Counted from the first letter of the stretch, positions 23,031 to 35,616 are shown. The stretch: DNA of 64,000 nt from Atherinomorus stipes (GCA_023101725.1 JALJCO010001134.1:666922-730921); one strand, 5' to 3'. Made by a program: numbers and translations. The notes: generated by a model from the sequence alone, not told the origin.

Positions 23031-23263
23031 GAAACACAAAGTGCAGGTTTCCATAATAACAGCTTCCATCTCAGTGGTTGTAGTTCATGTAGTTGAGTCA
23101 GGAAGTTCTTTGGTCAGTGATGTAATAAACAGGATGATGAACAGGATCAGATGTTGGAATGATGAATGAAGTCAGACTGGAGATTTTCCTTCTACTTAGA
23201 ATGATGAACTTTGACCTCATGTGTTCATGACTCTTCACCTCTGTCTCCTCTCACAGGGAGAAG
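23031..23263 (+). promoter_or_regulatory. Conserved 5' block of receptor locus B
   Basis: Matches 13881-14133 and, inverted, 47328-47570. It ends in TGTCTCCTCTCACAGG directly before the leader ATG, so the last part may also act as a 3' splice site for an untranslated first exon. Confidence 0.5.
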
Positions 23264-23312
23264 ATGATCTGCAGGATGCTGCTGCTCCTCATCCTCATTT
23301 CATGTGTCTGTG
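23264..23312 (+). CDS. Leader exon, locus B
   Basis: Encodes MICRMLLLLILISCVC plus one base, a short hydrophobic signal peptide, followed by donor GTCAGT. Nearly identical to the minus-strand leader at 47279-47327. Confidence 0.7.
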
Positions 23313-24242
23313 GTCAGTTTATACTTTTACTTTTCTATTTTTCTTTAAAAGAAAACATTTAAAACACTGGACTGAAAACAAGCTTAAAAATACATGATGC
23401 ATCCATGTTCATCCAAACACAATTCTCACAGGGTGTTGATGGATCGATTGTCTTCTCCATGCTGAAGTACCCTTTGACCATTTACAAAGTACTTTTACTT
23501 CCTTTCATTCCACCACTGGCACATGGGTATAAATACAGCCCATAGTACCAACAGATCACAGCATCTGACAAACAGTAGGCTAGAGTTTCAGATTGAATGT
23601 TGTTATCAAAGACAGAATGGCTGCCAGTAACAGGAGTATCACAATCTCTTAATCTACATATGATGTATCACTGAACTAGTTCATAGCTATTTCCTAAGAA
23701 CCAGAAAAGCATGTATGAGCTGAGCCCCTTCAAAATCCCTGTCCACAGATCCTGAGTCACCACGTTCCCTCTCCAGCATAAACAGAGAATGTGAAGTTGA
23801 ATATGACTCTTCACTTTATTTATACAGTATACTGTATTCTTTACTGCTCTGAAGCTGTTGTTGCATTATGCGGTTCTTTATCGATAACTTACCAATTTCA
23901 TCTAATTCTGTAACAGGAAAGCCTAGCTGTTATCACATGAGAGGTGGGGTATATGTCAGCAACACCACAAGTGGAATCAAAGTGTATACTGTCCCTTTAA
24001 ACTATGTACCCAGTTACAGTCATTACTTGGGTTTCTGCATTTAATTACACATTGTACTTGTTAAAATTATTTTAAAAAAAGATACATAAGTGATAACCAC
24101 TATCTGATGTAGTTGGGATGCCTGTGTATATTTCACAGAGGGTTAAGGATAATAAAGATTTTTGTCTGTATAGCCAGACCAACAGTTATAGCAGAGTTTA
24201 CATTACACTGATTCAGATTGTTATATCATGGTTTTTCTTCAG

Positions 24243-24564
24243 CCAAAGAAACTCCAGCTGTCCATCAGTCAGAGGATGACATCAGCATCAGATGGGACAG
24301 CCAGAGCCAAACAGACATGTCTCTCACCAACATGATGTTTCCTTCTCTCAAAGCCTCTGAAAATCTTGTATGAACTGATCGATGGTGACGAGTTTCCAGA
24401 GTCTCAGCATCAGCAGTTTTCAGGACGAGTTCAGTGTGACAGAGACGCTCTCAGAGAAGGACGAGTCAGAATTCACCTGTCCAGAGTCACAGCTGAAGAC
24501 TTTGGAAGCTACTGGTGTAGAATTTATAACAAGACCCTAAAGAGATTGAAGCTTCAGGCTGAGT
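24243..24564 (+). pseudogene. V-like exon, locus B, frame broken
   Basis: The first part reads AKETPAVHQSEDDISIRWDS and the second part contains GDEFPESQHQQFSGRVQC, EDFGSYWCRI and QAEC; they are in different frames. As in loci A and C, the B-strand position usually held by Cys is Trp. The second part matches locus C most closely (GDEVPESQDEQFAGR). Confidence 0.75.
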
Positions 24565-24667
24565 GTGAGTTGAAATAATTCAATAAAAGTCTTTTATCCA
24601 GTTGATTAAAAGCAGTGATGTGTGTGTTTCTGTTGTCATAACACTGATGCACACTTTTCTTCCACAG

Positions 24668-24757
24668 TTAATTTTGTCCTGAATGTGACTCGAACTTCTC
24701 AAGAAAACACTTCCATCTCATTTAGCACAACAAACTCTGGACTGATGCTTGTTGAAG
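24668..24757 (+). CDS. Stalk exon, locus B
   Basis: 90 bases, phase 1 at both ends, acceptor TTCTTCCACAG and donor GTAAGC. The peptide is rich in Ser, Thr and Asn with sequons NVT and NTS, as expected of a short glycosylated stalk between Ig domain and membrane. Confidence 0.65.
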
Positions 24758-24994
24758 GTAAGCTGTTACCAAAGTAACCACAGACATTAATTGTATCATC
24801 AATGTTACACACAAAGCTGATTTCAGAGGCTCATACTGACTCAATTGTAAAATTTGGTTAGAAATGTTCATAGACGTGATTTACCAAATGAGTTTAAAAT
24901 CAGTCTGAGCAAATAATTTACAAATTGTACATGAGTGAGTGTAATTGTTCTGTCAAAATCTGATTCATCTGATCAAAGTTTTGTTTCCATGCAG

Positions 24995-25120
24995 TTGCAA
25001 ATCACTCAGTGGATGGACGAGCAGTTGGTGTGAGATTGACTGTATTTGTCCCTGTGTGTGTATTTGGAGTTTTTCTAATTTTGGTGCTTGTGGCTCTTTA
25101 CATTAGGAGACAACAAAATG
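24995..25120 (+). CDS. Transmembrane exon, locus B
   Basis: 126 bases, phase 1 at both ends. It encodes a helix of about 24 hydrophobic residues (from LTVFVPVCVFGV to LVALYI) stopped by RRQQN. A five-residue pattern rich in Val and Leu and the stop-transfer arginines make a single-pass type I orientation likely. Confidence 0.75.
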
Positions 25121-25221
25121 GTAAGTTTTATAAGCTGTTTTTTTTTTTTTTTTTATAAATATTAGCATTGATAAATGTAACCATTTTGTTTATTAACTCT
25201 TGTGTTATGTGACTCCTACAG

Positions 25222-25268
25222 ATAACCACGAGAGACAAAGCGCCTGCATTGAGCTCATGTTGGTGTAG
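25222..25268 (+). CDS. Cytoplasmic tail exon, locus B
   Basis: After a CCTACAG acceptor the frame reads DNHERQSACIELMLV and stops at TAG (25266-25268). Short tail without tyrosine signalling motifs. An alternative downstream exon cannot be excluded. Confidence 0.5.
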
Positions 25269-28200
25269 TGATTTACCTCGGTTTGCTTGGGGCACCACTC
25301 ATTCATAATAACTTAAATATATCCATTTAAGCTCAGGCTTGAATGAGAAAGCCTGAAAATGTCTTATCAGAACTAAATCAGTCTCTCTGAGAGGAAGTAA
25401 ATTCTACAGAAGTCAGTTTCATGGATTTTGCGTTCAGAAATCATGAACAACGATGAGGTGATCACACATATTTATTAACAAGCATGGATAAACCAACGAT
25501 ATTAAATCAGTTGAGCTTGCAGGATGAAAGCACCATGAGGAGAAGATGATTTTACTTGTGATGATGAGAATGATGTGAAGGTAGGATGAGAATAAGAGAG
25601 AGAGAAACTTGTAAACTTATTGCTATGGAAAACGATGGTTCTGAATACTTAAATGCTAATGAACTCTCGCATGGAGGAGAAGCGGAGTCCGTCAGTCAAC
25701 CTATAATTTGGAGTGAATATACTAAATTTGGGTTAACATTCAAGTTAAATAATTTGGTTATAATTTAGATGAAACTGTCAGACACCACGTATATGTTCAA
25801 GGTGCTGGGTAGATCCTACTGTCTTGGTACGCCGGTCCTCTCTGGAGCAACCCCGGTCCGGTGGCCAATCCGAATCGGTGTGTTCTGAAGGAGCTGATGC
25901 GTGGATCAGTAGGTCTGGAGGAATCTGTCCCGCAGAGTTCCAGAAGAAGAGACGTGGTGGTTGACGACAGCTGCTCGAATGGGTCCGAATTTAATAACTA
26001 GACTTTACAGGCTACTGCGTTTGGGTCCAGCAGTAATCTTCAGAAAAGTCTATAAAAATCAAAAAGGTCAGTCCTGATGACTTTCTGGAGGCTTCTAGAG
26101 ATACTAGGTAACGATTATCAACAAAAAGGGAAACTAACTTTCGTAGTTGGACTATAGTCTATTGTTAAGATCTTTCGCGCGCAGACAAAGGGATTACACG
26201 TGGAGATAACAAAAAGGACGATACGAAACGGAACAAAACAAAGACATCACAGGACGAAGACTTGGCACAAAACTCCTTGCAAAAGCAAGATTGGAGAGCG
26301 GTCCTCTGGTTTGAAAGGCCCGCCTCGAAGGGGAACTTAACCAATTGTGACGCGATACATCATTACAGGGAGTGACTAAGCGTCAGCATGGAGCTCATAG
26401 AATCACATTACACAGGCATCTGTTTCTCTCTCCTCCATTCTCATTTAGATGTAAGCACAATCAATAATTAAGGTTTCTTTGATTACATACAAAATGACAT
26501 GTAGGAGCTTGAAGTCATCTGTGTGGCTGAAAAGGAAACGTCTCAAAACATCACATTCTAAATTGTTGAAAACAGATTAGAAAGTTCAACACAGATTGAG
26601 TCATGTCAAAAGAGGAATCAAGTTATATGCATATGAATCAGATTATATGGAATTAAACCAAATTAATTCAAAGTAAAAGAATCCAAGTTAAATGTTTAAT
26701 ACAAGAAAGAGGAACACATTCTTGAAATTCTGATATCCTTTTGAAGCTGAGGGAGAAAGGGAACCTGGTGTGAGGAGAACATTGCTTTTGGTCCCACAGT
26801 TTGTTGGGAGAGATAAGAAGTGTCAACTTTGATGGAGACCAGCTTTGGTGAGACAAAGAGGTCTCAGGTTGCTGAAGAGTCGAACAAGCACTTAGAAGAA
26901 AGTTCTGCCATTTGCGGGGTTTCTTCCTAACATTTATGGGGAGCATCTGTGTTTCTGTTTATTTAGAGGTGGTCAGAGTTTGGGCAGATGTTCATCTTCG
27001 GGGGTAGAGTAGCTGTTTTAGGAGCTATAGTTTGATAAGACTGGTGCCTTTTGCACAGCAGGGGTCGAAGGTCAGTTCCTCTCTTGTTGTCCTGAAAAGG
27101 AATGTCTGTGTGATGGAGGGAAAAAGGCCATTATTTTATTCAGGTTATGACTGTCATTAATCCTGGAATGTAGGATCACAACATTGGAAATTGTAAATGC
27201 AAGTCGCTCACAGCTGTATTCAACAAATCTACAGCAGTTTTAGATGTCAAAGAAGATTTATCAACATGAAATGATGGCTGATGATGGGATTTGGAAGCTC
27301 ATCTGATAAGTTCTTTTCAGTCTGTTCCTGTACATGGAAGGAAAACAATTTTTATAAGACAGACTCCCAGCCAGCAGACACCGTCAGTTTTCTGCTTATC
27401 TGATCAAGTTTGTTTGGCTTTATCCCAACGTTACCAGCTTTTCTCATGAAGTAGGTGTTTATGACAAAAACCTGCAGAAGGTGATCAACCACACAAATGT
27501 ATTTGTAGCAGTTTCTTTATCTCCACCACCACACAAGGGGGATCTGTTGCTGATGTTGCCACAGCTGTCTGGCAAAATAATGGTTCAACTAACTTAACCA
27601 ATCCACAAAAAACAAAATTAATTTTGTGAATGTATGAATTTCAAGTTATATGGAACAAGCACACCTGCTACTGTATGTCTACCTTTGATATCGTTGCACA
27701 TTATTAATCTGACAAGCAAAGGATAACTGACAAGGTAGAGTGACAATTGCAAGCAACATTATTTTATGCTGTATATTTTACACAATAAAAACACAGAATT
27801 TTATGATTTTTTTATGATAAATTTTTTTTTAATTGAACTTAAAGTGTAACAAAAGCAAAATATCTGACAATTTTTTTGAAAACCATTTCTCATGTTAAAA
27901 AAAAAACTTCTAAGTTCCATCTTTATGAAGGTTAAACTTTGCAGCTAAAACAAAAGTTTGTGCTTCATATCTGCTCTTTTTGCTGTGGGGTCAATTCCCA
28001 TCGATACCCCATGAACCATAAAAGATTGAAGGAATTTTCTATTACAACGTTTTTCTTTCAGTATATAACTAGTTTTTTCTTTCTGTCTGTGCATACTCTT
28101 CATAAAAGCTAAACATATCTGGAATAATCTGAGATAAGTTATTTACAAAACAAAAAAAACAACAACATAGGTTTATACTTTCCCAGATTCAAAGATCCAC

Positions 28201-28880
28201 AGCAAGTGTTCAATTATAGGCCTTTCATTTTGAGTTATGGGGTTTACTTCCTGTGTATTTTTACATTTATGTAATGTTGTTGGGGTGTTTAGTTCTGTTT
28301 CGAATGCTAGAGTTGGCACCATGATTGCAATGGACAGACAGGGACAAAGATCCTCACCAGCTAAATTTTTTTTTTTTTTTTACCAGGGAAACAAAGGTTG
28401 ATGGAGCTTCCACACAGCTTTTGGATAAGCACATATAACTGTTTACAAATAGTCTTTTACTTTTGGTGCAGCTATGTTTTATGGTTTAGTGTGGTGTCCA
28501 GTGAATGCCATAGGGCATATACAATTACTGTACAAAACCTTCTGTGTTTAGATGAACAGAGTGTCCATTGATAAAGATAAACTGTCCTGATGAATTCTCT
28601 GCCAGATCATTCTCTGAGTTTTCACTGTTTTCTTTCATAATGCATGTGAATGTTTGGTCGAAGAGGCTGTTGATGCAGATTGGCTGCCACGTTTCCATCA
28701 GTGCTGCTGTGGTTACAGTAGTTTACCAACAAATATGATTGCTTAATAGTTTTCTCCATTATTTCTACCAGACTGTTCAATAGATACCAACACCATCATT
28801 AATCTCAGAGCACCACCATGTGGTCACACTGAATTATTTCAGTTTAACCAAACCTGTGATGGAAAATCAACACCTCTACA
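25269..28880. other. Long non-coding region, possibly with LTR-derived sequence
   Basis: No ORF over 92 codons and no protein-like frame. The part 25430-27185 has promoter- and polyadenylation-like signals on the minus strand (for example AATAAA on minus at about 27134-27140) and could be an old retroelement LTR, but I found no paired repeat, primer-binding site or target duplication. 27190-28880 is AT-rich with homopolymer runs (for example 28366-28381). Confidence 0.35.
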
Positions 28881-29480
28881 GTGAATAAGGGTCATGACGA
28901 CATAAAATAGGATTTATTTCTCTACAACATGTAAAAATAAACACAATTAAAGAAATAAATGAAGAACATTAACGTCCATGTCTTTATGGCTGGTTGAGTC
29001 CAGACACTTTAGAGAAGGAGGAAACAACAGACAAACAAATCTTCCTGATGAGCATGTTAACATGAGATTGTTGTTAACCAGAAACACACTCTGGATTCAT
29101 GGGTACCAGTTCCACTGCTGGAAAACAGCATTACACTGAGGAGGAGCATGTCCACATAATCACCACAGACATCAGCAACTCCTGTCATAATCAGATGTCA
29201 GTCTTTCTGTGTCTCATTCTATTTACTTGTGTCAGTGCATGAAACAGAGAGGAGAAAAAAATCAGAGTTCTGTCTGGAGGTGCAGGAAATCAGCATCTGA
29301 ACCTTCAGAGTTTTGTTAAACAGCAACACCAAAATTTTTTGGTCTTTCAGTCGATTTAGTGAAACCAAAGATCAAGATCAGTCTGATCATCAGATCTGCT
29401 GAGAACTGAAACACGGAGAGAATTTATGTGAACAGAAAACATTTCATTGATTGAAGCTGCATTTGTTATCATGGCATATT
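28881..29480 (-). other. Candidate 3' untranslated region on the minus strand
   Basis: On the minus strand the segment is moderately GC-balanced and ends with two AATAAA signals within about 60 bases (near 28912 and 28935-28955). It could be the 3' end of the minus-strand receptor locus C, whose membrane exon lies 5 kb away, or an unrelated old transcript end. No ORF. Confidence 0.3.
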
Positions 29481-30480
29481 ATTTCCTATTTCCTATATTA
29501 TTATGTTATTTCCTGATTATTTCTATTTGCTTTGATATTATGTTTTGTATTTTGCTCTGTATCTATCATGAGAACGTTGACCATTATTTTCATAAGTAAA
29601 TATAGATTGAAAGAAAAGCCCACTGATAAACAAGCCAACAAGCCAAAACATTAAATATAAGAATGTGGACAGTTTGAACTGTGTTGCACTGTTTTTTTTA
29701 TTGCTGCTCCTAAAAATGCAGTTATAGTTTTTAGTTTGTTTCATGCTTTCTTTTGATTTGTTTTTAAATTTGATATTTTATTGTATAATTTTGCCTTTCT
29801 GAAGCACTTTGAACAAGCACTTTGAATTCTGCAAATACAAATAAGTTTGCTTTGCACTGATGTTAATCATTGATTTGTAAACAAATAAAAACATTGTACA
29901 CCAAAAATTCTACATGAAAATAAATTGTGTAGTATGCTGCAAAAATCAAATCCAGCTGCAAGTTAATCTTCTGTTGCATCAATAGATAAAAGGAGAAAAA
30001 CCAAAATATAGACTGAGAAAAACTGATCTTATTACATTTTTGCAAGGTGAACCAACTGTGAGCTGTGAAGAAATCATAACTAAATTAGAGGTCCTTCCAT
30101 CATGTGATGATTTGTTTTAATAATGAATTGTTCACCATGTCCTCAATGTCATAAACAGTTTCAGGTTTGATATTCAACAGATATTCATTCTGAAGCCACC
30201 ATCAAATCAACAAATAACCCGTCTTCTATAAAACAGAAATCCTCAAACAAAACATTAACAAGCTTTTTTTTTCTCAACAAGCTGTCATGACCCAGCAAAT
30301 CTAAACAAAGATTAATTCTGACATAAACTGACAAATAACACATGAATTTGGTTGTTATTAAGGAATGATAGAAAGTTAGCAGCTGAATATATATATTAAT
30401 GATATACTGTACTTAGTATACTTGTTAATATATAAATTAATATTAGTATAAAATATAACAAGAGGTGCTAAAGACTACTG
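29480..30480. other. AT-rich non-coding stretch with a weak L2-like tail
   Basis: At 29790-29860 the plus strand reads GAAGCACTTTGAA...CAAATACAAATAAG, which resembles an L2/CR1 LINE 3' tail. Nothing else is recognisable. Confidence 0.35.
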
Positions 30481-30577
30481 ACCTGTCCAGGTTGTAACCT
30501 GCCTCTAGCCTGATAAATGCTGGGATAAGCTTCAGCAATCCAGCAACCCTAAACTGGACTTAGTGCTATAGGAGAGG

Positions 30578-30625
<48 letters not shown>

Positions 30626-30640
30626 AAGAAAGAGAACGAA
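30480..30640 (+). mobile_element. Fish dispersed-repeat tail followed by (AG)n
   Basis: The order GACCTGTCCAGG, ACCTGCCTCTAGCC, TGCTGGGATAAGCTTCAGC, then AACCCTAAA matches a very common fish repeat 3' end, which in most copies is followed by (GGAT)n. Here the tail is (GA)n at 30571-30626. I recognise the pattern but cannot name the family with certainty. Confidence 0.55.
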
Positions 30641-32040
30641 TGAATAAATGAATCTTAAAATCACAGTTCAGCCATGTCAAACGTGTTTTTCTCCAGCAGT
30701 GATGAAGACACAGAATGCCAAATCTCACTTTAGTTTACTTTATTTCTCACAACTTGAACAGAACTGTTAGACACAATTAACACTTCTGTTTTTCAGTCTC
30801 TGTTTTTCCTCACGTTCTCTTCATAGTCTTGCAGCTCTAGCTAACTCGGTCTCACAGCACAGCCGACCCTCAGTAATAGTAACACAGAGAGCACAGGAAC
30901 TATTACAGTATATATGCATAACCCAGTCTCCCCTCCCCTCGCATGTTACAGGCATATTTCCTTCTAATATTACTCAGAAAATCACTGACATTAGTAATAT
31001 CAGTTCAAACAGAAGATGTTATTGGCACTTCAATTTATTAACTCCAATCTAACGTACTGTAATGGATATTGTTTTGTCTCTTAAGTTCGATTGAAGTTTC
31101 TGCAGCTATTGAACCCTCAGACATCAGTCATAAGCAGATCATGTGACTTCACATCTAGATTTTGAAATAGTTGTGGTTGAAAGTTTACCTTTACCTTTCC
31201 ATTAAAAAAGGCTAAATTCACAATACTTTAAATGAGAAGAAACTGAAAAAGGAATAACACATTTGAAAAATATTAAATTATAATTCAATAAAATAAAATA
31301 TTGATTTTGAACTGTTGTTTGAAAAAATAATCTAAAAATATAAACAAATGAAACTGTCCCAGACAAATTAGAGCATCTAGCTGAAGCCTCATCATGCTTG
31401 TTTGCTTCTTTTATTAGTTTGTTTTTACATTTTTGTTGAACCACAATTCAAAATCAATGTCAAGATTTTCATAGAATTTTATTTTTTATTACTTTTGTCA
31501 ATTTCAGCTTATTTCACTGGCAGCTGATTTTTTTTCCCTCTTTAATTGAAGGTTATGTAAACTTTCAAGCACAATTGTGCAAAACATTTACATTTTAAAG
31601 AGTAAAAAAGGAAAATTAGCAATTCTACAAAATGTGAAACTACTCCTAAATAAGCACAAGCTTAAACGAAAAAGTCTACACATCCAGTGACAGAATGAAT
31701 GAATGAGCAACTTTACAGCAAATCCAGCCGCATACTGTTTCCTAAACACAACAATCTTATGTCAAAGAAACACTGCTTAACAGCACTGTTAATGGACAAC
31801 AGAAATAAGAGCTTAATGATAAAAAACACAAATGTTATCTGTAAATTCAAAAGTTATAAATGAATTATTAAGTAAAACAGTAGGAACATTTTGGTTTACT
31901 GGCAATGTGTTTTGTAGATTAATATAAGGCAGATCTGCAGTAATCTCAAAAAGTTTCCTTTAAAGTGCGATTTTCGTATTAGTGACAAAAACACAACAAA
32001 ACAACTTCAAGGTTATTAGTAGCTTACTACTAAAATCCTG
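30641..32040. other. AT-rich non-coding stretch
   Basis: Nothing recognised apart from short homopolymers. The stretch ends at the CTG (32038-32040) flanking the next element. Confidence 0.4.
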
Positions 32041-33855
32041 GGCCCAGTATTTCAAAATTTGAATCCAGATCAAAATTATCTGGATTTCCAAATCCCTGGA
32101 TTCAGGTCCACGGATCTCAGATTGATATCTGGATATTTCAAAACTTTGGTGGATTGGATCAAAATGATCCTGATCCTGTTAGATGGAGATTTACAAATCC
32201 GTCCCTCCCACTGGATCATTGGCAGGAAACAGGAAATGATGTCATAAAGAACTTGTCATGAGCGTGTGTCTGATCAATATGATCATGTATAAGTCAACGC
32301 TGACGCGAAATCATCACTGCAAACAGAGAAACAACTCTGGCAGTCAAATTTCTTTTTCTTCTTTAACTCAGACGTTTGTTCAGCTACAAAGAAGCTGTAG
32401 TTGAGAAACAGAGCGGTCTGTAAATACGCTACTTTTAACATTTCCATACCAATAAAGATGTTTAATAAATTATTTTAATAACCAAGACACAAATCAAGGA
32501 AGCTAGATAATAAAAGTGTTTTGTTATTTGGCAAGAAGTGCAGAAATGAAAATCTTGAGTAAAAGAAACTATTGAGAGTATTGAGCACACTCAGCAACAG
32601 AATGTCCTCTGAAAGGGACGGACTCACTCAGCTCAGCAAGAAGAGGTGAAGGTAAAGATTAAGATGCTTGACAAACAGTTAAAGTAATAAATTTATGTGA
32701 AAATGAAACATGGTTATCAATTATTCATGCAAACATTTTTATTTATGGAGCGTCAACATGTTTACTTTGTGACAGAAATTTAACTTTTCAGGATTCGTCT
32801 GTAACTGTCACTAAATTCTGAGCTATGTGCATATTTTGTTTACTTATTTTAAATGATGGACTGCAATTACAGCTACGTTCAGATTTAGGGAAATATTATA
32901 TGGCTTTGTCGCACAAGCCATCCTTTCATCCCTGTTGTAGTGATGTGAAATCATGTTTGCGGGTCGCCACTAAGGGGCGCTGTTCATTGTTATTGTGATG
33001 TCAGAAAGTGAAGAAGAAGAGAACATTTGGCTTTTGTAGATAGCAGAGAGCAGTAACGAATGAATGAATGAATGCACCAGGCAGAGTAATAAAAGTTCTG
33101 AAATACACAGCGGTGTTGGGACATTTTCTTGTGCATTCAGCCAAAACAACGTGCTGCAACATTTCCTCTTTAATGACATGGAGGCGTTTGTCTGGATGAT
33201 AACGGTAGAGACAAAAGACCGCTTTCCAGAACAAGTTTGAAAGGGTTGGAACTGTATTATTGCCTAAAGCGCTTTGAGTGGTCCACATAGTGAGTAATTT
33301 AGCGCATCGCTGGAACAAAAAAATGTTGTGAATGGACGCCGTTTCAAATGTGGTTACACTCTTCAAATCTTAAAAGTGAAAAACAGGTTTCACGCAAAAA
33401 TAATTTACTTAGCAGAAACAAGAGCACTATGTTTGTTGTAAATTTGGCTCCATCACAATGCGTATGAAACATTTAATTTTTAAAAAATATATCATATTAT
33501 TTCTTCAGTATGAAAGGAGTAGATTTATGTAACAGATTCAGAGTGACAGATGTGTAGTTCGTGACTGCAGCTGCAACCTCATTGTTTTCCACATCAAGAT
33601 CCTCCTCAAATCCACCTCTGAGGTGGGATTATTTTAATCCCCATTTTCAGGATCAAAATGATCCAGATTTGGGCCCAAACTTTTGAAATACCCAAAAGAG
33701 CAAAAAATCTGGATTAAAGGTAGGATTGGATTTACAGATCTGGATTTAAATCTTCAGGATTAAATCTCGTTTGAAATACCCAATTTCTGATCAGATCTGG
33801 AAAAATCCAATCCACCTGGATTAATCCTGGTGGATTATTTTTGAAATACTGGGCC
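32041..33855. mobile_element. 1.8-kb non-autonomous DNA transposon with CTG target duplication
   Basis: The ends GGCCCAGTATTTCAAAA / TTTTGAAATACTGGGCC are inverted, and CTG lies at both flanks (32038-32040 and 33856-33858). Subterminal regions on both sides are full of GGATT/AATCC and GATCAAAATGATCC motifs, probably transposase-binding repeats. The interior (32250-33600) has no transposase ORF. A 3-bp target duplication suggests PIF/Harbinger-like or related enzymes. Confidence 0.75.
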
Positions 33856-33858
33856 CTG

Positions 33859-34226
33859 ATGATACAATACTTCATAAAACTCTGTGGGAACAAACTACAT
33901 GGTAGCCACTGCCAGTATTAAAATATAGATATCATGAACCATTTATAGATATATTAAAAATGTGATTAGAAAAGGTAGAAAAAGCAGCTTGCATGTATGT
34001 GAGGTAGACGTTGTACTCAGCATAATTTCAATAAAGTGGACAAGTCATTAACTTTGAGACATCTTATCTAGACGCCAATATTATGGAAAACATTGAAAAC
34101 AAATTTCTCTATCAAATCGATAATTTAGCAAATAATCAAGACAGCCCAGGATAGAATTAAACTAGTATGTTCTCTGTCTGTTTCATCTGATTTATATGAT
34201 TCTCCCAAGCTGTCCTTTTTCTAAGA
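33859..34226. other. Non-coding, possibly 3' untranslated sequence of locus C
   Basis: Lies directly downstream, on the minus strand, of the stop codon in the stalk/membrane exon. AT-rich; no clear polyadenylation signal picked out. Confidence 0.3.
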
Positions 34227-34402
34227 TCATTTTTGGATTCTGAATAGAAATCCTATCCAGGTACACAAGCAACCATGAATAACAATTAAAAAAAATATTA
34301 TAGCTGTTGCGAGACTCAAACCGCTGAAGAAACCTTTTGTTTCCCCACTTGCTGTATTTGTTGTGTCAGGCTCCGTCTTAGGTTTAGGTTGATCGCTCTC
34401 TG
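34227..34402 (-). CDS. Stalk and transmembrane exon, receptor locus C
   Basis: On the minus strand a long T-run and ACAG acceptor precede a phase-1 open stretch: AESDQPKPKTEPDTTN (Pro/Thr-rich stalk), then about 22 hydrophobic residues (from FFSGLSLATAIIFFLIVI to LCTWIGFLF), then RIQK and a TGA (34227-34229). The organisation of stalk plus helix in one exon differs from locus B, where they are separate, and the sequences are not similar. It fits as the last coding exon for the V exon at 40591-40953, but the distance is 6.2 kb and the link is inferred from strand, phase and order. Confidence 0.6.
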
Positions 34403-34406
34403 CTGT

Positions 34407-34438
<32 letters not shown>

Positions 34439-35085
34439 AAGTCATTTGCATGAAGTAAGAAATAATTGACAAAAATTGTCAACAGTAAAGAGAGTTTAAG
34501 AATCTTCTCATTTTTTTCTGCATAAACATGTGAAAACAAACATTTTTTCAAAAGTTCAGCTTTAAATGAAGCATTGAAACTGGGCATAAACAATGGCTTT
34601 TTTCACCCCTTTTCTAAATCACATAACAGTGCTGGTAAAATCAGGCAAGAGACGAGTAAGAGTGCATTCTGCTTTACAGCCTCCTGTTGGAAACAGCATC
34701 AGAACCAGAGACTCAGGGAACTAAGAAATCTCATAACAAAGATTTATTCTGATCGGGGACCTATGTAAACCAAAAAGGCCTCAATTTTGGCACATGCATC
34801 AACAATCTCTACAATATCTATATTTTTAGAGTTGCTGAAGTAGATGTGACAGTGTGGCTCAACAGCTACCCCCCAAAACTGCAGCCCCACTAACTTGTAA
34901 TTGTCTTGTGAACTGTGAAGTGGTCTTGAGCAAAAGTTTTTCCTTGGCTATTGTCTACTTTTTAAACAAATTTTAAGCAAAATTTGACCTATAACGACAA
35001 TCAAGTGAAAAGCAAAGAAATCTGTAAGAGGAAAAATGAAGAAAAAACTCACAACAAGCTGACTGTATAAATGTGGATACCCAAA
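34403..35085. other. Non-coding, probable intron of locus C
   Basis: Contains the T-run (A-run on plus, 34407-34430) of the acceptor. Nothing else recognised. Confidence 0.4.
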
Positions 35086-35400
35086 GGCTGCATACACACC
35101 AAACGCGATTTGGGCGTCAAGGGCGTCAGGTTTACATGCAAAGTCAATGGCCGACTTTGCATGTGTTTGGGTGGCATGTGTTTGGGTGGCGTTTGGGTGG
35201 CGTCAAAAACCCTGCAGCGCGTTGCAAGCTTTGGGCGCGGCGCGTCCACGCGCATTACGCGCGGCGAGTCTTGAGGATTTTGAATGTTTGACTCGCGTTC
35301 CTGCACCACGGGCGTCAGACGCCAGAGTTGGAAAATCGGAACTTTGGCGTCTTGACGCGGGGCGTCGACCAATCAGAGCGAGTCATGACACAGACACATT
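35086..35400. mobile_element. GC-rich MITE end fragment
   Basis: Starts GGCTGCATACACACCAAACG and continues with repeated GGCGTC, GGGCGTC and TTGGGTGGC motifs, a composition typical of fish MITE ends. No partner end was found. Overlapping ORFs in several frames are products of the GC-rich repeat. Confidence 0.4.
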
Positions 35401-35616
35401 TTTTCTGACAGGAGAGGAAACACCCAGAAAAACCAGGGGAATCTCTCTATCTGAAGACAGAGGAGGATAAACTGCGATCTGTGTCCGGTCCCGGTGTCTG
35501 AACGGTGGTTTGATGACCTGCTGTCCTGATGGGATTTACTGGGCTAATAATGCTGCCCTGCATCGGGACAGCGGGACGTTAAACTGGGCGGGATCAGACG
35601 GCTGAAAGTGCCGGTC
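35401..35616. other. Flank of the palindrome
   Basis: No recognisable feature. It ends where the inverted arm starts. Confidence 0.3.

Larger units (their letters stand above)
23264..25268 (+). pseudogene. Single-Ig-domain type I membrane receptor, locus B, with one frameshift
   Basis: Five exons are recognisable, all joined in phase 1: leader 23264-23312, V domain 24243-24564, stalk 24668-24757, transmembrane 24995-25120, tail 25222-25268. Donors are GTCAGT, GTGAGT, GTAAGC and GTAAGT, and all acceptors end in AG. The product would be a small cell-surface protein with signal peptide, one V-like domain (FGSYWC F-strand motif), a Ser/Thr-rich stalk, one membrane helix ending RRQQN and a short tail ending in TAG. 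The V exon is 322 bases, one more than a multiple of three, and the frame changes between about 24330 and 24355; without this the locus would be open throughout. The tail has no ITIM, and no charged residue lies within the membrane helix. It could be a pseudogene, a segregating null allele or an assembly error. No orthologue is named. Confidence 0.75.

Noticed and set aside
35049..35470. Overlapping ORFs in four frames around 35.1-35.5 kb
   Set aside because: GC-rich GGCGTC repeats of a MITE end suppress stop codons; no protein-like pattern.
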